From JBFJVZ01 sp041623895 (GTDB lineage Bacteria > Planctomycetota > Planctomycetia > Pirellulales > Pirellulaceae), in contig JBFJVZ010000139.1 in the NCBI GenBank assembly GCA_041623895.1, positions 1 to 16,284 of the forward strand: 16,284 nt of DNA. Reading direction: 5' to 3'. Below the pieces are notes generated by a model that did not search any database, was not told the origin of the DNA, and was given only the letters and a program-made list of their open reading frames with translations. This document shows, piece by piece, positions 1 to 6,906 of the stretch. The first letter of the stretch is position 1. Every line of letters starts with the position of its first letter. The position numbers were made by a program, and so were the translations under genes.

Positions 1-1947
1 CGTTGTCGGATAAGCGGCGCTGGTGCTGGCGACAACGCTGTGCGTGATCAAGCTCGTGTGTGGACCCTCTTCGGTGGCATCGTCGATCGCACGCACCGTG
101 ATCGTCTGGGGCGCAGTTGAATTCAAGACGACTGTTTGCGTGGCGGCGAAATTAACGCCATCCGTGCTGACCAGCGTTTGCGCGTCCGCCGCGACTTCGA
201 TCGTAACCGACCCGGATGGATTCGTATTCAGAGCGATGTCGTACGTGTCGTCCACTCCGGCTTCGATCGGACGGGTGTCGCCGCCCGATTGCGTCAGCGA
301 CACGCCGGCGGCTCCAGCGTCCGCCGTAATGGTGAAATCTGCGTCAGACACATCAAAGAAGACATTGCCCGCTCCTTGCACCCGAATTCTTGCCGTGCTG
401 CTGTTGATATTCGGCACAGTGATCGTGTGCGAGCCGTCGTTGGCCGTGGTGGTGAGCGTGAATGGATAGGTCTGGCCGCCGTCGGTCGACAACCTGAGAT
501 CGACGTTGCTGGCGGCGATGCTTCCGCCGTCCGTTCCCGAGACATTCCAAGTCACGGTCTGCGAAGTCGCACCGCTCCAATTAACCGCGGTGTTCGGCAC
601 AGTAACGGCGAACGGGGCACCAGTATCGACCACCGTCAGCAATACATCGTCGGAATTGATTCCGCCGTTGTCGTCACGAACGGTCACACGGAAGTTCAAG
701 TTTCGGTTCGTCGTCGGCAGTACTTCACCAAGCGGTGCCGTATTCGTATTGGTCAGCAAATCGGAGAGCCGGGGGAAAACACGGTTGGGTTCGGTCGTCG
801 GCTCGAAAGCACGAAAGATCGGGCTGCTACCGTTGTCGGTCAGCGGCAAACTCATCGCGGGCCCCAGATCAAGCTGCTCCCAGGAGTATGTCACGGTGTC
901 TGAACTGTCGGCATCGGAACCAACTGCCGTCAATTCAAACGGCGTCCGCGCGGGAATGGTAAAGTCGCTCCCACCGCTGACGGTGGGAATATTGTTTGTC
1001 AACGTCGTCATCGAAAAGGGTGCCGCGTTGGGCACGCCAGTGACGAACGTTTCGATCTCTTCAAAGCTGGCTGAATGAAAAAGCAGATCTTCCCGGGCCT
1101 GCAAGTTGTCGCTGCCACAGATGCCGGCATAGCTCATGATCGATGAGCCACTGGCAGGCTCGTATGCGTTGCTTGCCGATCGATTTGGACCACAGTTGCT
1201 AACGATCCCGTTGAAAGTGTGTCGTGCGTTGAACTGATGTCCAATCTCATGACCGACCAGCCCCAGCCACCCAAGCCCTTGCGGGTTGGAGGAAATCGAG
1301 GCGGCTCGTCCCTTCTGGGAACTGCCGACGACTCCCAGTCCCGCTAGTCCCTGTCCGCCACTGCCCGCGGTTCCAAACACGTGGCCAATATCATAATTGG
1401 CGCTACCGATAACCGAATCTAAGATCGGCGTATTCTCGGTGATCATCGCGCTGACGTTTCCGTTGGTATAACCATCAGTCGCCGGATTGGTAAATAAGGT
1501 ATTCGTCCCCGAGACCAAGTCGAAGTGAATTGCCAACTCCGGTTCATAGATGGCATTCAATTCGCTGACGAACGATTGCACGGCCGCCAGTGCGCCGGCT
1601 TGGCCGCCGTGGAAAGCCGTGTACTCGGCCGTACCGGCGATTGCGATGCGATAGTTTCGAAGCTCGTCCCCCACCGAAAGATTGTTCCCGATGACGACTT
1701 CGGATGTGAATTCCCCCATCCGTTCGTCGTATCCCGTTTCATCCACATCCTTGTACACAGGCTGTGTTCGTTCGTTTGTCGAGATCGTTGGTACTGGCAC
1801 GACTTCGTCCAATGCCCCATCGCCCATCTGTCCCAATGAAGCGGCTAGCAGGTGTCGCGCCTCCAATGATTCACAGGTTAAGCGTCGAAGATGCCAGCGC
1901 GTTTGCTTTTTATGTTTAGGGCGCGGAGAGTCAGCTTTGCGTGACAT
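1..1947 (-). CDS. Secreted LEPR-XLL metzincin metalloprotease with Ig-like and Calx-beta-like modules (C-terminus outside window)
   Basis: The frame opens at ATG 1947-1945 and stays open for 649 codons to the left edge, so the C-terminus is missing. The N-terminus is basic and carries the planctomycete LEPR-XLL motif (CESLEARHLLA, residues 25-35) in place of a classical signal peptide. A zinc protease domain (about residues 95-320) has the metzincin site HEIGHQFNARH (233-243: His233, Glu234, His237, His243) and the Met-turn SIMSYAG (269-275). The block NRSASNAYEPASG next to it resembles bacterial reprolysin-like (M12) proteases. It is followed by a PKD/cadherin-like stretch (about 320-440), an Ig-like stretch (443-545) and a Calx-beta-like domain (547 on). 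The usual Gly of the HExxHxxGxxH motif is Asn240. I infer a secreted or surface-attached endopeptidase; the substrate is unknown. The ribosome site is weak, so the start rests on the LEPR-XLL motif. Confidence 0.88.
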   Translation of the reverse strand, partial: MSRKADSPRPKHKKQTRWHLRRLTCESLEARHLLAASLGQMGDGALDEVVPVPTISTNERTQPVYKDVDETGYDERMGEFTSEVVIGNNLSVGDELRNYRIAIAGTAEYTAFHGGQAGALAAVQSFVSELNAIYEPELAIHFDLVSGTNTLFTNPATDGYTNGNVSAMITENTPILDSVIGSANYDIGHVFGTAGSGGQGLAGLGVVGSSQKGRAASISSNPQGLGWLGLVGHEIGHQFNARHTFNGIVSNCGPNRSASNAYEPASGSSIMSYAGICGSDNLQAREDLLFHSASFEEIETFVTGVPNAAPFSMTTLTNNIPTVSGGSDFTIPARTPFELTAVGSDADSSDTVTYSWEQLDLGPAMSLPLTDNGSSPIFRAFEPTTEPNRVFPRLSDLLTNTNTAPLGEVLPTTNRNLNFRVTVRDDNGGINSDDVLLTVVDTGAPFAVTVPNTAVNWSGATSQTVTWNVSGTDGGSIAASNVDLRLSTDGGQTYPFTLTTTANDGSHTITVPNINSSTARIRVQGAGNVFFDVSDADFTITADAGAAGVSLTQSGGDTRPIEAGVDDTYDIALNTNPSGSVTIEVAADAQTLVSTDGVNFAATQTVVLNSTAPQTITVRAIDDATEEGPHTSLITHSVVASTSAAYPTT

Positions 1948-2112
1948 GGCGATTCCGGGAAAAGAAGATGAGGAAAGGGAGGATTTTAAGTGTTGAGTGT
2001 ACGGGGATCCACAATCCACTCAAGAATTTCTCGTTGGTGTATACGGGTGGATACCTAATGACGCGCGCGCGTTAACAACAGGCCGATGTGCGCACGAGAG
2101 TGTCGGTGAGAA

Positions 2113-4353
2113 TCACAGCGTGCGTGTTTTTCCCTGAATGGCAAAATAAGCGTCGGTCCGGTGCAACTTCAGATTTGTGTCCAAATCCGCATCAACCGCG
2201 TCTGCTTCGGCATCGTTCAGGCTGTGCTCAGAAGAAACGCGCAGCCCGGATGCTGATGTGGGTTGTCGGACAACGAACTGAGTGTCAATTATGGATTGAT
2301 CGTCTGCCATTGATTGATTGTCTGGCATTGCTTGGCTGACCGAGGACGAGCGATCGATCCGATCCTGCGACTGGGAAGCCACCCGCATCGCGCTCCACGC
2401 CGGTTGCGGGCTCTCGTTGGTGCCTTGCATCATCATCCCAGCGAGGACCTGGTCGGTGTGCACTCTGTCGGTGGCCACCTCGATTGCCATCGGATCTTCG
2501 CTGTTGCCGATCTCCGGACTGCCGAACGCTTCGCTGCCCGCGGTGACAGTCGTTGTGATGGCAGGCCATTGCAAGCTGCTAAGTCCAGACAACGGCTCGA
2601 CAATCGAGCGATTGAAGTTCGCCGCATAGGGGGCGAAATCCAGAATGTTCAGACCGCCCGAATCGTTCGGATCGACGTAGCCGGGCGCGGTCGGCAGATC
2701 CTGATTGAACCAGTAGCCATAGGTCGCAAAGTCCAGCACGTTGACACCGCCACTGCCATTCCAGTCGCCAGTCAACTCATAAAAACCATTGGCCACACTC
2801 CCAAGATATCCAAACGCGTCACCGCCATTGCCATCACCGTTGCCGTCCAATGGTTCGCCGGCCAGATCGGTTGCCGTGGGCAGAATGTCCAGTTGGTAGA
2901 CCCCATCGGCAAGATCCAGGTTGCCAACAGTGATTGTCAGCGTGGGGTTTGGCAGATTCGTTTGGCTGAGCCAACCTGCTTGGATCGGCACCACGACGTC
3001 GGCGTCCACCGGCGCGTTGACGCCCAAATTCGTCAGCACCAGGTCCGCCGGATTGATCGTCGCCATCTCATGAGAGAACGAAACGACGATGTTGCGTAAT
3101 TCGCTTTGCTGGGTACTCCAACTGGTCGGCTGGGGACCTTTGCCTGGTAGGTCGGGCGGATCGACCAGGCCTTCGTTAGACAACACGCTGGTGACGGTTG
3201 GGGCGATAAAAATCAGACCAGCATCAGCGTGGTCGATGGTTTGCCCCGAGGCGATCGTGATCACTGCGGTTCTTCCAGTGGCGGGATCAGCATCACTGTC
3301 GATCGTGTCGTCGCTGCCGACGTCTTGCGGACTAAAAATGGAGCCCGAGGGGGAGATGTATTCGATGATGTAATTGCCAGCTTCTGCATTCAAACTGGCC
3401 AGTCCTCCCCCTGACGTGACCGCCGAAATGCCAGTGGGCCCGCCGCCGCCGTCCAACAAGTTGACTGTCACGCCGTCGATCCCCAATTCGCCGCCGTTTT
3501 GAAGACCGTCGGAATTGACGTCCTCCCATACTCGGCTGACAAAGGTGCCCGGGGGAGGAGTCCCAACAATACGAAACGTCGGCGGTGTAGCAGTCGGGAA
3601 GATCTCCGCGTCAATGAACTCGAAGGATGGAGCCCCCAGAGCATTATTGTCGGCCGGCGGTGGGTCTGGATCGACCAACGTGAAGTCGGTCGTGCCTGCC
3701 GCCGTGACGAGAAACTGGTACGTCGCTAGTTCCACAAACCGGTTACCAGGATCGGGAACGACACCATCGACTAAAGAATCCTCAGCGCCCGACACACGAA
3801 AACTCGATACCGCCGGACTCGCTACTTCATTGATCGTCTCGATTTGAAACAGGGCAAAATCGTCCGAAGCCGTGACCTGATTGACCGTGCCCAACGAGTT
3901 GTCGTACTGGGCAACCAGGTCGAAGTTCAATAATCCATTATCAATCAAGCGTGTCTCCGTGACCAAACTATCCAAGTAGATGTTCACATCGACGGTCTGG
4001 CCCACGGTGACGTTGACTTCGTTGGTCGCCAATGGTCCGCTACCGCCAACACCGAAGGCAAAAAAGACTCCGCCCGGCACCCGTTGATCTATCGGACCGC
4101 CGCGGATGTCAGAAACGTCTGGGCGCGGTTTCGCTGCCTCAACGATCCCCGGGTTGACGTCCACCTCAGCCATGCTGAAGAGATAACTCCCATCGTTTGA
4201 CGATCCGGAAACTTCCTGCGATACATCGGTCACCGGTACATCAGGGTGACCAAAGTAAGCGGTCAGCACACGGCGCAGTTCAAGTGGTTCGCATTTCAGA
4301 TGCCGGTAGTGCATAGAGGGGCGAGTAGATTTGAGTTGAGGAGCGCGAGTCAT
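2113..4353 (-). CDS. Secreted modular protein: LEPR-XLL motif, cohesin-like, SdrD-B-like and dockerin-like domains
   Basis: 746 residues. The N-terminus has a LEPR-XLL motif (CEPLELRRVLTA, 21-32) like the neighbouring protease. Residues about 112-255 look like a cohesin-type beta-sandwich: VTVGQTVDVNIYLDS opens it and an LATYQFLVTA strand lies near its end. Residues 270-382 are an SdrD B-like repeat, with VWEDVNSDGLQNGGE at the start, IDSDADPATGRTA later and a closing HADAGL. Residues about 385-500 are Big_5/Ig-like. A pair of dockerin-type loops follows (GDWNGSGGVNVLDF at 529-542 and DPNDSGGLNILDF at 561-573), each rich in Asp, Asn and Ser at calcium-ligand positions. The tail from 590 is low complexity and acidic. 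The start at 4353 has a GGGAG ribosome site (4363-4367) nine bases upstream; the inner Met14 has none. This is probably an extracellular structural or adhesion protein; no catalytic domain is visible. Confidence 0.87.
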   Translation of the reverse strand: MTRAPQLKSTRPSMHYRHLKCEPLELRRVLTAYFGHPDVPVTDVSQEVSGSSNDGSYLFSMAEVDVNPGIVEAAKPRPDVSDIRGGPIDQRVPGGVFFAFGVGGSGPLATNEVNVTVGQTVDVNIYLDSLVTETRLIDNGLLNFDLVAQYDNSLGTVNQVTASDDFALFQIETINEVASPAVSSFRVSGAEDSLVDGVVPDPGNRFVELATYQFLVTAAGTTDFTLVDPDPPPADNNALGAPSFEFIDAEIFPTATPPTFRIVGTPPPGTFVSRVWEDVNSDGLQNGGELGIDGVTVNLLDGGGGPTGISAVTSGGGLASLNAEAGNYIIEYISPSGSIFSPQDVGSDDTIDSDADPATGRTAVITIASGQTIDHADAGLIFIAPTVTSVLSNEGLVDPPDLPGKGPQPTSWSTQQSELRNIVVSFSHEMATINPADLVLTNLGVNAPVDADVVVPIQAGWLSQTNLPNPTLTITVGNLDLADGVYQLDILPTATDLAGEPLDGNGDGNGGDAFGYLGSVANGFYELTGDWNGSGGVNVLDFATYGYWFNQDLPTAPGYVDPNDSGGLNILDFAPYAANFNRSIVEPLSGLSSLQWPAITTTVTAGSEAFGSPEIGNSEDPMAIEVATDRVHTDQVLAGMMMQGTNESPQPAWSAMRVASQSQDRIDRSSSVSQAMPDNQSMADDQSIIDTQFVVRQPTSASGLRVSSEHSLNDAEADAVDADLDTNLKLHRTDAYFAIQGKTRTL

Positions 4354-4756
4354 GCGGGCTTACTCCCAGAGTTGGAGCGAGGCTACCGTGATCGGAGCCA
4401 GTGATGAGGCCCAGATGTTAACATCCTGGCCCGCAGAATTCACCTACTTTGACGACAGGTGTTCCTTTGTACATTGATCCCTGTTCTTTCCGAGCCGGAG
4501 GATTTGTTGGTAGGCAAGAACCGTCGCAATTGTGGTGAATTCCGCGGGGAAGCATCGCTCCGTGCCCGCGACTTTGGCGAAAGATGCCGCGGCGCGGTTC
4601 CATCTTTTTTCTGAAAGTGTCAAAGAAATTTGGCCGCGCGGTGAAGTATTCTTCCGTCTGTTGGATCCGTCAGCGGCTGAATCGAAGAATGGATGAATAC
4701 AAGCGCGGGTCGCCAGGAATTCCCGGTTGCGGAAACTCTCTGCAGGGATTGCCACG
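4354..4756. other. Intergenic region between two minus-strand genes
   Basis: About 400 bases with no convincing gene. It must hold the promoter of the 746-residue secreted protein at its low-coordinate end and the 3' untranslated region of the Calx-beta membrane protein at its high-coordinate end. A 131-codon minus frame (4444-4839) starts inside the upstream gene and has basic, low-complexity content unlike any family I know, so I treat it as chance. A GC-rich hairpin with a T-run lies at 4581-4610 and an imperfect palindrome (CCAGGAATTCCCGG) at 4713-4726. Confidence 0.6.
4581..4610. terminator. Hairpin with T-run, possible terminator
   Basis: AAGATG (4581-4586) pairs with CATCTT (4601-4606) around an inner CCGC/GCGG stem (4587-4590 with 4594-4597) and a short TTC bulge. 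On the plus strand it runs directly into a T-run ending at 4610, but no plus-strand gene precedes it. On the minus strand it lies about 150 bases after the stop of the gene ending at 4757 and is followed by only three T. It could end that transcript weakly. Confidence 0.3.
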
Positions 4757-5836
4757 CTACTCTTCGTCTTCCGGATTCGGTTTGCCGCGACCGAAGATGT
4801 AGCCGGCGATGGCACCGATGATTGTGGCCACGCCTTCACCGGTCAGCACGCCCAAGATGCCAAGCGTGCCAGCCAGGGCGAGAATCATGATCGCCACGTA
4901 GAACGAACCCAGACCGCCACCGACAAAGGGAATCTTCATCTTGGGTGGTGTGTCGGGCAAGGCTGCGACTTGCAGCGAAACCGTTTGACCGTTCACCGTG
5001 GCGCTGACGGTCAAGGCACCTGCCTTGGCGGCAACGATCTGCGTGGCCCCCGATGTCGACGGCAGCACAGCGGCAGCATCTGCCGGCGTGACCGACCAGG
5101 TAACTCCACTGGCCGGTTGCGTGCCGCCAACTTCGACTTTGAATTCTGGTGACTTGAGTCCCAGAATCACGGAGGCAGGACCGGTGATGACCGGTGCTGG
5201 GGCAGCCAGCGCGCCGGGGGCTGCTGGGGCCGTGGGCGCCGCCATCGAAACAGTTTCGCCCGAAAACGAACCGCCGCCACCCAGTTTCAGTCGCTCTTTG
5301 GCCAGTTCGTAAAACTCGGTCTGCTTCCAACCGGTGTACCACAGCAAGGCAAACATGGCGAAGGCGCCGAACGCGAGCACCCAGACAGCATACGTGCCTG
5401 CGTTTTCGGCCGCATCATCGTCGGTCACATCTACCGTTTTCGTCGCAGCGGCATGAGCATCCGCCGATGCGGTGATGACAACCTTTTGCGTACCGTCCAT
5501 GACCGAGTCGTCGACGACGCTGATATCAAAGGGTGCCGACTCCGTCTTGCCCTTTTCAATGATCACATTGTCCGGAATGCGGATCTCCGTTTTGTCGCTG
5601 TTGGTCAGTTTGACGATCAGTTCCTTGGCGGTTGCCGAGTTGCGACTGACGGTGCCCCTGGTTGCGGCAAGCCCATCCGCCTCCGAGATCGCCGTATCAT
5701 CAAGCTCCAAGGTCAACGCGCCCACGATGGTAGCGTTCTCATCGGCCCAACCCCTGTTGACTGACAAGCCCGAAGCGGAAGCAAACACGAGCCCCAGGAC
5801 GATTAATGAACTAAGTGATTTGTGCCGCATCAACAT
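4757..5836 (-). CDS. Membrane-anchored Calx-beta / Ig-like domain protein
   Basis: 359 residues. An N-terminal signal peptide (about 1-31, hydrophobic core SLIVLGLVFASASG, likely cut after GWA) is followed by a Calx-beta-like domain (about 40-142), recognisable from the SVVDDSVMDGTQKVVITASA strand pair and a closing VTDDD. A first membrane helix spans about 147-169. After an Ala/Pro linker (about 197-218) comes an Ig-like domain of bacterial Big type (about 218-292: GVTWSVTPADAA, then GALTVSATVNGQ). Two Gly-rich helices (about 309-331 and 333-349) precede the acidic end NPEDEE. The first ATG is preferred over Met3 because AGAGGGG lies six bases upstream. The architecture suggests an envelope protein with domains on one or both sides of a membrane. 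I do not recognise a specific family or function. Confidence 0.8.
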   Translation of the reverse strand: MLMRHKSLSSLIVLGLVFASASGLSVNRGWADENATIVGALTLELDDTAISEADGLAATRGTVSRNSATAKELIVKLTNSDKTEIRIPDNVIIEKGKTESAPFDISVVDDSVMDGTQKVVITASADAHAAATKTVDVTDDDAAENAGTYAVWVLAFGAFAMFALLWYTGWKQTEFYELAKERLKLGGGGSFSGETVSMAAPTAPAAPGALAAPAPVITGPASVILGLKSPEFKVEVGGTQPASGVTWSVTPADAAAVLPSTSGATQIVAAKAGALTVSATVNGQTVSLQVAALPDTPPKMKIPFVGGGLGSFYVAIMILALAGTLGILGVLTGEGVATIIGAIAGYIFGRGKPNPEDEE

Positions 5837-5842
5837 CTTGCA

Positions 5843-5849
5843 CCCCTCT
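5843..5849 (-). promoter_or_regulatory. Ribosome binding site deciding the start of the Calx-beta membrane protein
   Basis: AGAGGGG on the minus strand ends six bases before ATG 5836-5834. The alternative ATG two codons later would be twelve bases away, so the first ATG is preferred. Confidence 0.65.
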
Positions 5850-5885
5850 TCGGACCCACCCGCCGCAGATCTACATGAACGAATT

Positions 5886-5924
5886 GCTCCAACTCAGTCT
5901 CATTGGAGCTGGTGGGGATGTCAA
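5886..5924 (-). promoter_or_regulatory. Candidate -35 box and leader hairpin upstream of the Calx-beta membrane protein
   Basis: On the minus strand an exact TTGACA lies at 5924-5919. A perfect 7-bp stem GCTCCAA/TTGGAGC with a 10-base loop (5886-5909) follows, 50-73 bases before the start codon. No good -10 box is found at 16-18 bases; the best at 17 is GAGACT, a poor match. The hairpin would overlap the -10 region or lie early in the leader. The sequence signal is weak. Confidence 0.25.
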
Positions 5925-6114
5925 TTTTTGATTTCTTGACGAAATCGGATCTGGTTTCGCTAAATGGGCGTGCGCGATTGTGAACGGAAATCACTCTCTC
6001 CCTCTGGGCCCGCAGGGAGGGCATTGCAATTTCTTGCAAACAAACAGCTTCAAAGCTGCACGACCTCCAAAGCCGGGGAAGAAGCTGACGCTGAGCCGTT
6101 CCGTTCTCGGCAAC

Positions 6115-6144
6115 ATGCGGCTCGGCAGGAGCCTCGCCCTCCCG
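6115..6144 (+). repeat. GEAPAEP-type dispersed repeat, copy 1
   Basis: A 30-base unit beginning ATGCGGCTCGGC and ending CTCGCCCTCCCG. The minus-strand reading gives REGEAPAEPH. It matches the two copies at 6763-6792 and 6805-6834 with few differences. Strings of this kind are scattered through planctomycete intergenic DNA and often leak into predicted proteins. Confidence 0.85.
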
Positions 6145-6223
6145 TTTTGAGATAAAAGCCTTACGAGCAAAAACACTGTCACGATGATCAAGGCCAATTA
6201 CCGATTTCAGCCAAGCCACTGGC

Positions 6224-6670
6224 TCAATCCATTCGCACGCCGATGGTCAGCAGGATGTTGGCGTAGCGTTGCTGGTCGGCGGTCTGAATGGTCAAGACGT
6301 GGTCTTCCGTGCTGACCGCTTCATAAAACTTCCACTTGTCCAGAGGTTGAAGTTCTACTTCCAGCCCGGCATCTTTGATTGTCTTGCGGTAGTCATCCCA
6401 GACCGGTGGGTCACCGTCCAAGGCGTAGGGTCCGCTGGTTTCGGTTTCCATTGTGTTGACGGCCTCCACCGGGATGGCCGAAAGGACTGCTTCCAGAACT
6501 TGATTGCAAGTGGGCACGCCGGGCATCAGATTCAAACTGATCAATTCCGCCCGCGGGCCTCGTTTGCTAGCCGCAGGATAATTGCCGTCAGCGATCAGCA
6601 CCGTGCTGTGATGCCCGGCGGCGGCGAGAATAGAAGAGATTTGGGGGTGGATTAATTTGTGTCGCAGCAT
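6224..6670 (-). CDS. RbsD/FucU family sugar mutarotase (pyranase)
   Basis: 148 residues, close to the 139-140 of E. coli RbsD and FucU. This family interconverts anomers or ring forms of sugars such as D-ribose or L-fucose in the cytoplasm. Family marks seen: MLRHKLIHPQISSILAAAGH with His20 at the catalytic His position, VLIADGNYP with Asp28, and the C-terminal YANILLTIGV with Tyr136 and Asn138. After the His, the family's usual G/T-D (GHGD or GHTD) is His21-Ser22 here. No transporter, kinase or regulator of ribose or fucose use is adjacent, so the substrate cannot be assigned. The start ATG (6670) agrees with the family N-terminus; the ribosome site is weak. A repeat-filled gap separates it from the divergent M50 gene. 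Confidence 0.88.
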   Translation of the reverse strand: MLRHKLIHPQISSILAAAGHHSTVLIADGNYPAASKRGPRAELISLNLMPGVPTCNQVLEAVLSAIPVEAVNTMETETSGPYALDGDPPVWDDYRKTIKDAGLEVELQPLDKWKFYEAVSTEDHVLTIQTADQQRYANILLTIGVRMD

Positions 6671-6720
6671 GTTTGGTTACTCAGATCAAATGACGCATCT
6701 GGTCGATTTCGGATAGTATG

Positions 6721-6754
6721 AAACGGGGCGGCGAGGTCCCGGTTGGGCCACAAT
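6721..6754 (-). repeat. GEAPAEP-type dispersed repeat, degenerate inverted copy
   Basis: This 34-base stretch starts AAACGGGGCGGCGAGG and aligns with the reverse complement of the copies at 6763-6792 and 6805-6834, with scattered mismatches. With the copy starting at 6763 it can fold into an imperfect stem of about 30 bp around a loop of about 8 bases. Confidence 0.6.
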
Positions 6755-6762
6755 ACGAAAAA

Positions 6763-6792
6763 ATGCGGCTCAGCGGGAGCTTCGCCCTCCCG
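6763..6792 (+). repeat. GEAPAEP-type dispersed repeat, copy 2
   Basis: ATGCGGCTCAGCGGG followed by AGCTTCGCCCTCCCG. It is nearly identical to the copy at 6805-6834, 42 bases further on. In the plus frame of the M50 gene it reads MRLSGSFALP, an artefactual extension of that gene. Confidence 0.88.
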
Positions 6793-6804
6793 ATAAGACG
6801 TTGG

Positions 6805-6834
6805 ATGCGGCTCCGCGGGAGCTTCGCCCTCCCG
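6805..6834 (+). repeat. GEAPAEP-type dispersed repeat, copy 3
   Basis: ATGCGGCTCCGCGGG followed by AGCTTCGCCCTCCCG, one base different from the copy at 6763-6792. It reads MRLRGSFALP in the M50 frame and REGEAPAEPH-like on the minus strand. Confidence 0.88.
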
Positions 6835-6894
6835 TTTGGAAGGAGCGGGCAACATTGTTGCAGATTTGCGGTTGGATGTGATCAAGCCTCTTGC

Positions 6895-6901
6895 AGAGGG
6901 A
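6895..6901 (+). promoter_or_regulatory. Ribosome binding site deciding the GTG start of the M50 protease
   Basis: AGAGGGA ends five bases before GTG 6907-6909. The frame-open ATG at 6718 and the ATGs inside the repeats lack a comparable site, and the family homology begins at the GTG. Confidence 0.65.
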
Positions 6902-6906
6902 ACAGG

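Larger units (their letters stand above)
5837..6223. other. Palindrome-rich intergenic region
   Basis: About 390 bases between the Calx-beta membrane gene and the FucU-family gene. The low end holds the leader and ribosome site described separately. From about 6000 to 6144 it is dense in short palindromes: CCCTC/GAGGG (6000-6004 with 6017-6021), TTGCAA twice (6024-6029 and 6034-6039), CAGCTT-CA-AAGCTG (6045-6058), then a GEAPAEP-type repeat (6115-6144). A 129-codon minus frame (5830-6219, GTG start) is made of this repeat material and overlaps the next gene's start; I do not call it. Confidence 0.6.

Noticed and set aside
136..903. 255-codon plus-strand open frame
   Set aside because: It is antisense to the metalloprotease, is Arg-rich without domain features, and the minus frame carries clear protein motifs.
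2314..3099. 261-codon plus-strand open frame
   Set aside because: Antisense shadow of the 746-residue secreted protein, with His/Arg-rich composition and no recognisable domain.
4444..4839. 131-codon minus-strand open frame
   Set aside because: Starts inside the end of the Calx-beta membrane gene in another frame; no family resemblance and no ribosome site.
5830..6219. 129-codon minus-strand frame starting GTG just after the FucU-family stop
   Set aside because: Composed of GEAPAEP repeat and palindrome-rich DNA, and it overlaps the start of the next gene.
6115..6834. CRISPR-like array from the repeated 30-base units
   Set aside because: Only three direct copies with irregular spacing (660 and 12 bases between copies), one inverted copy and no cas genes.
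6652..6885. 77-codon minus-strand frame with two REGEAPAEPH strings
   Set aside because: A translation of the dispersed repeats; it overlaps the start of the FucU-family gene.
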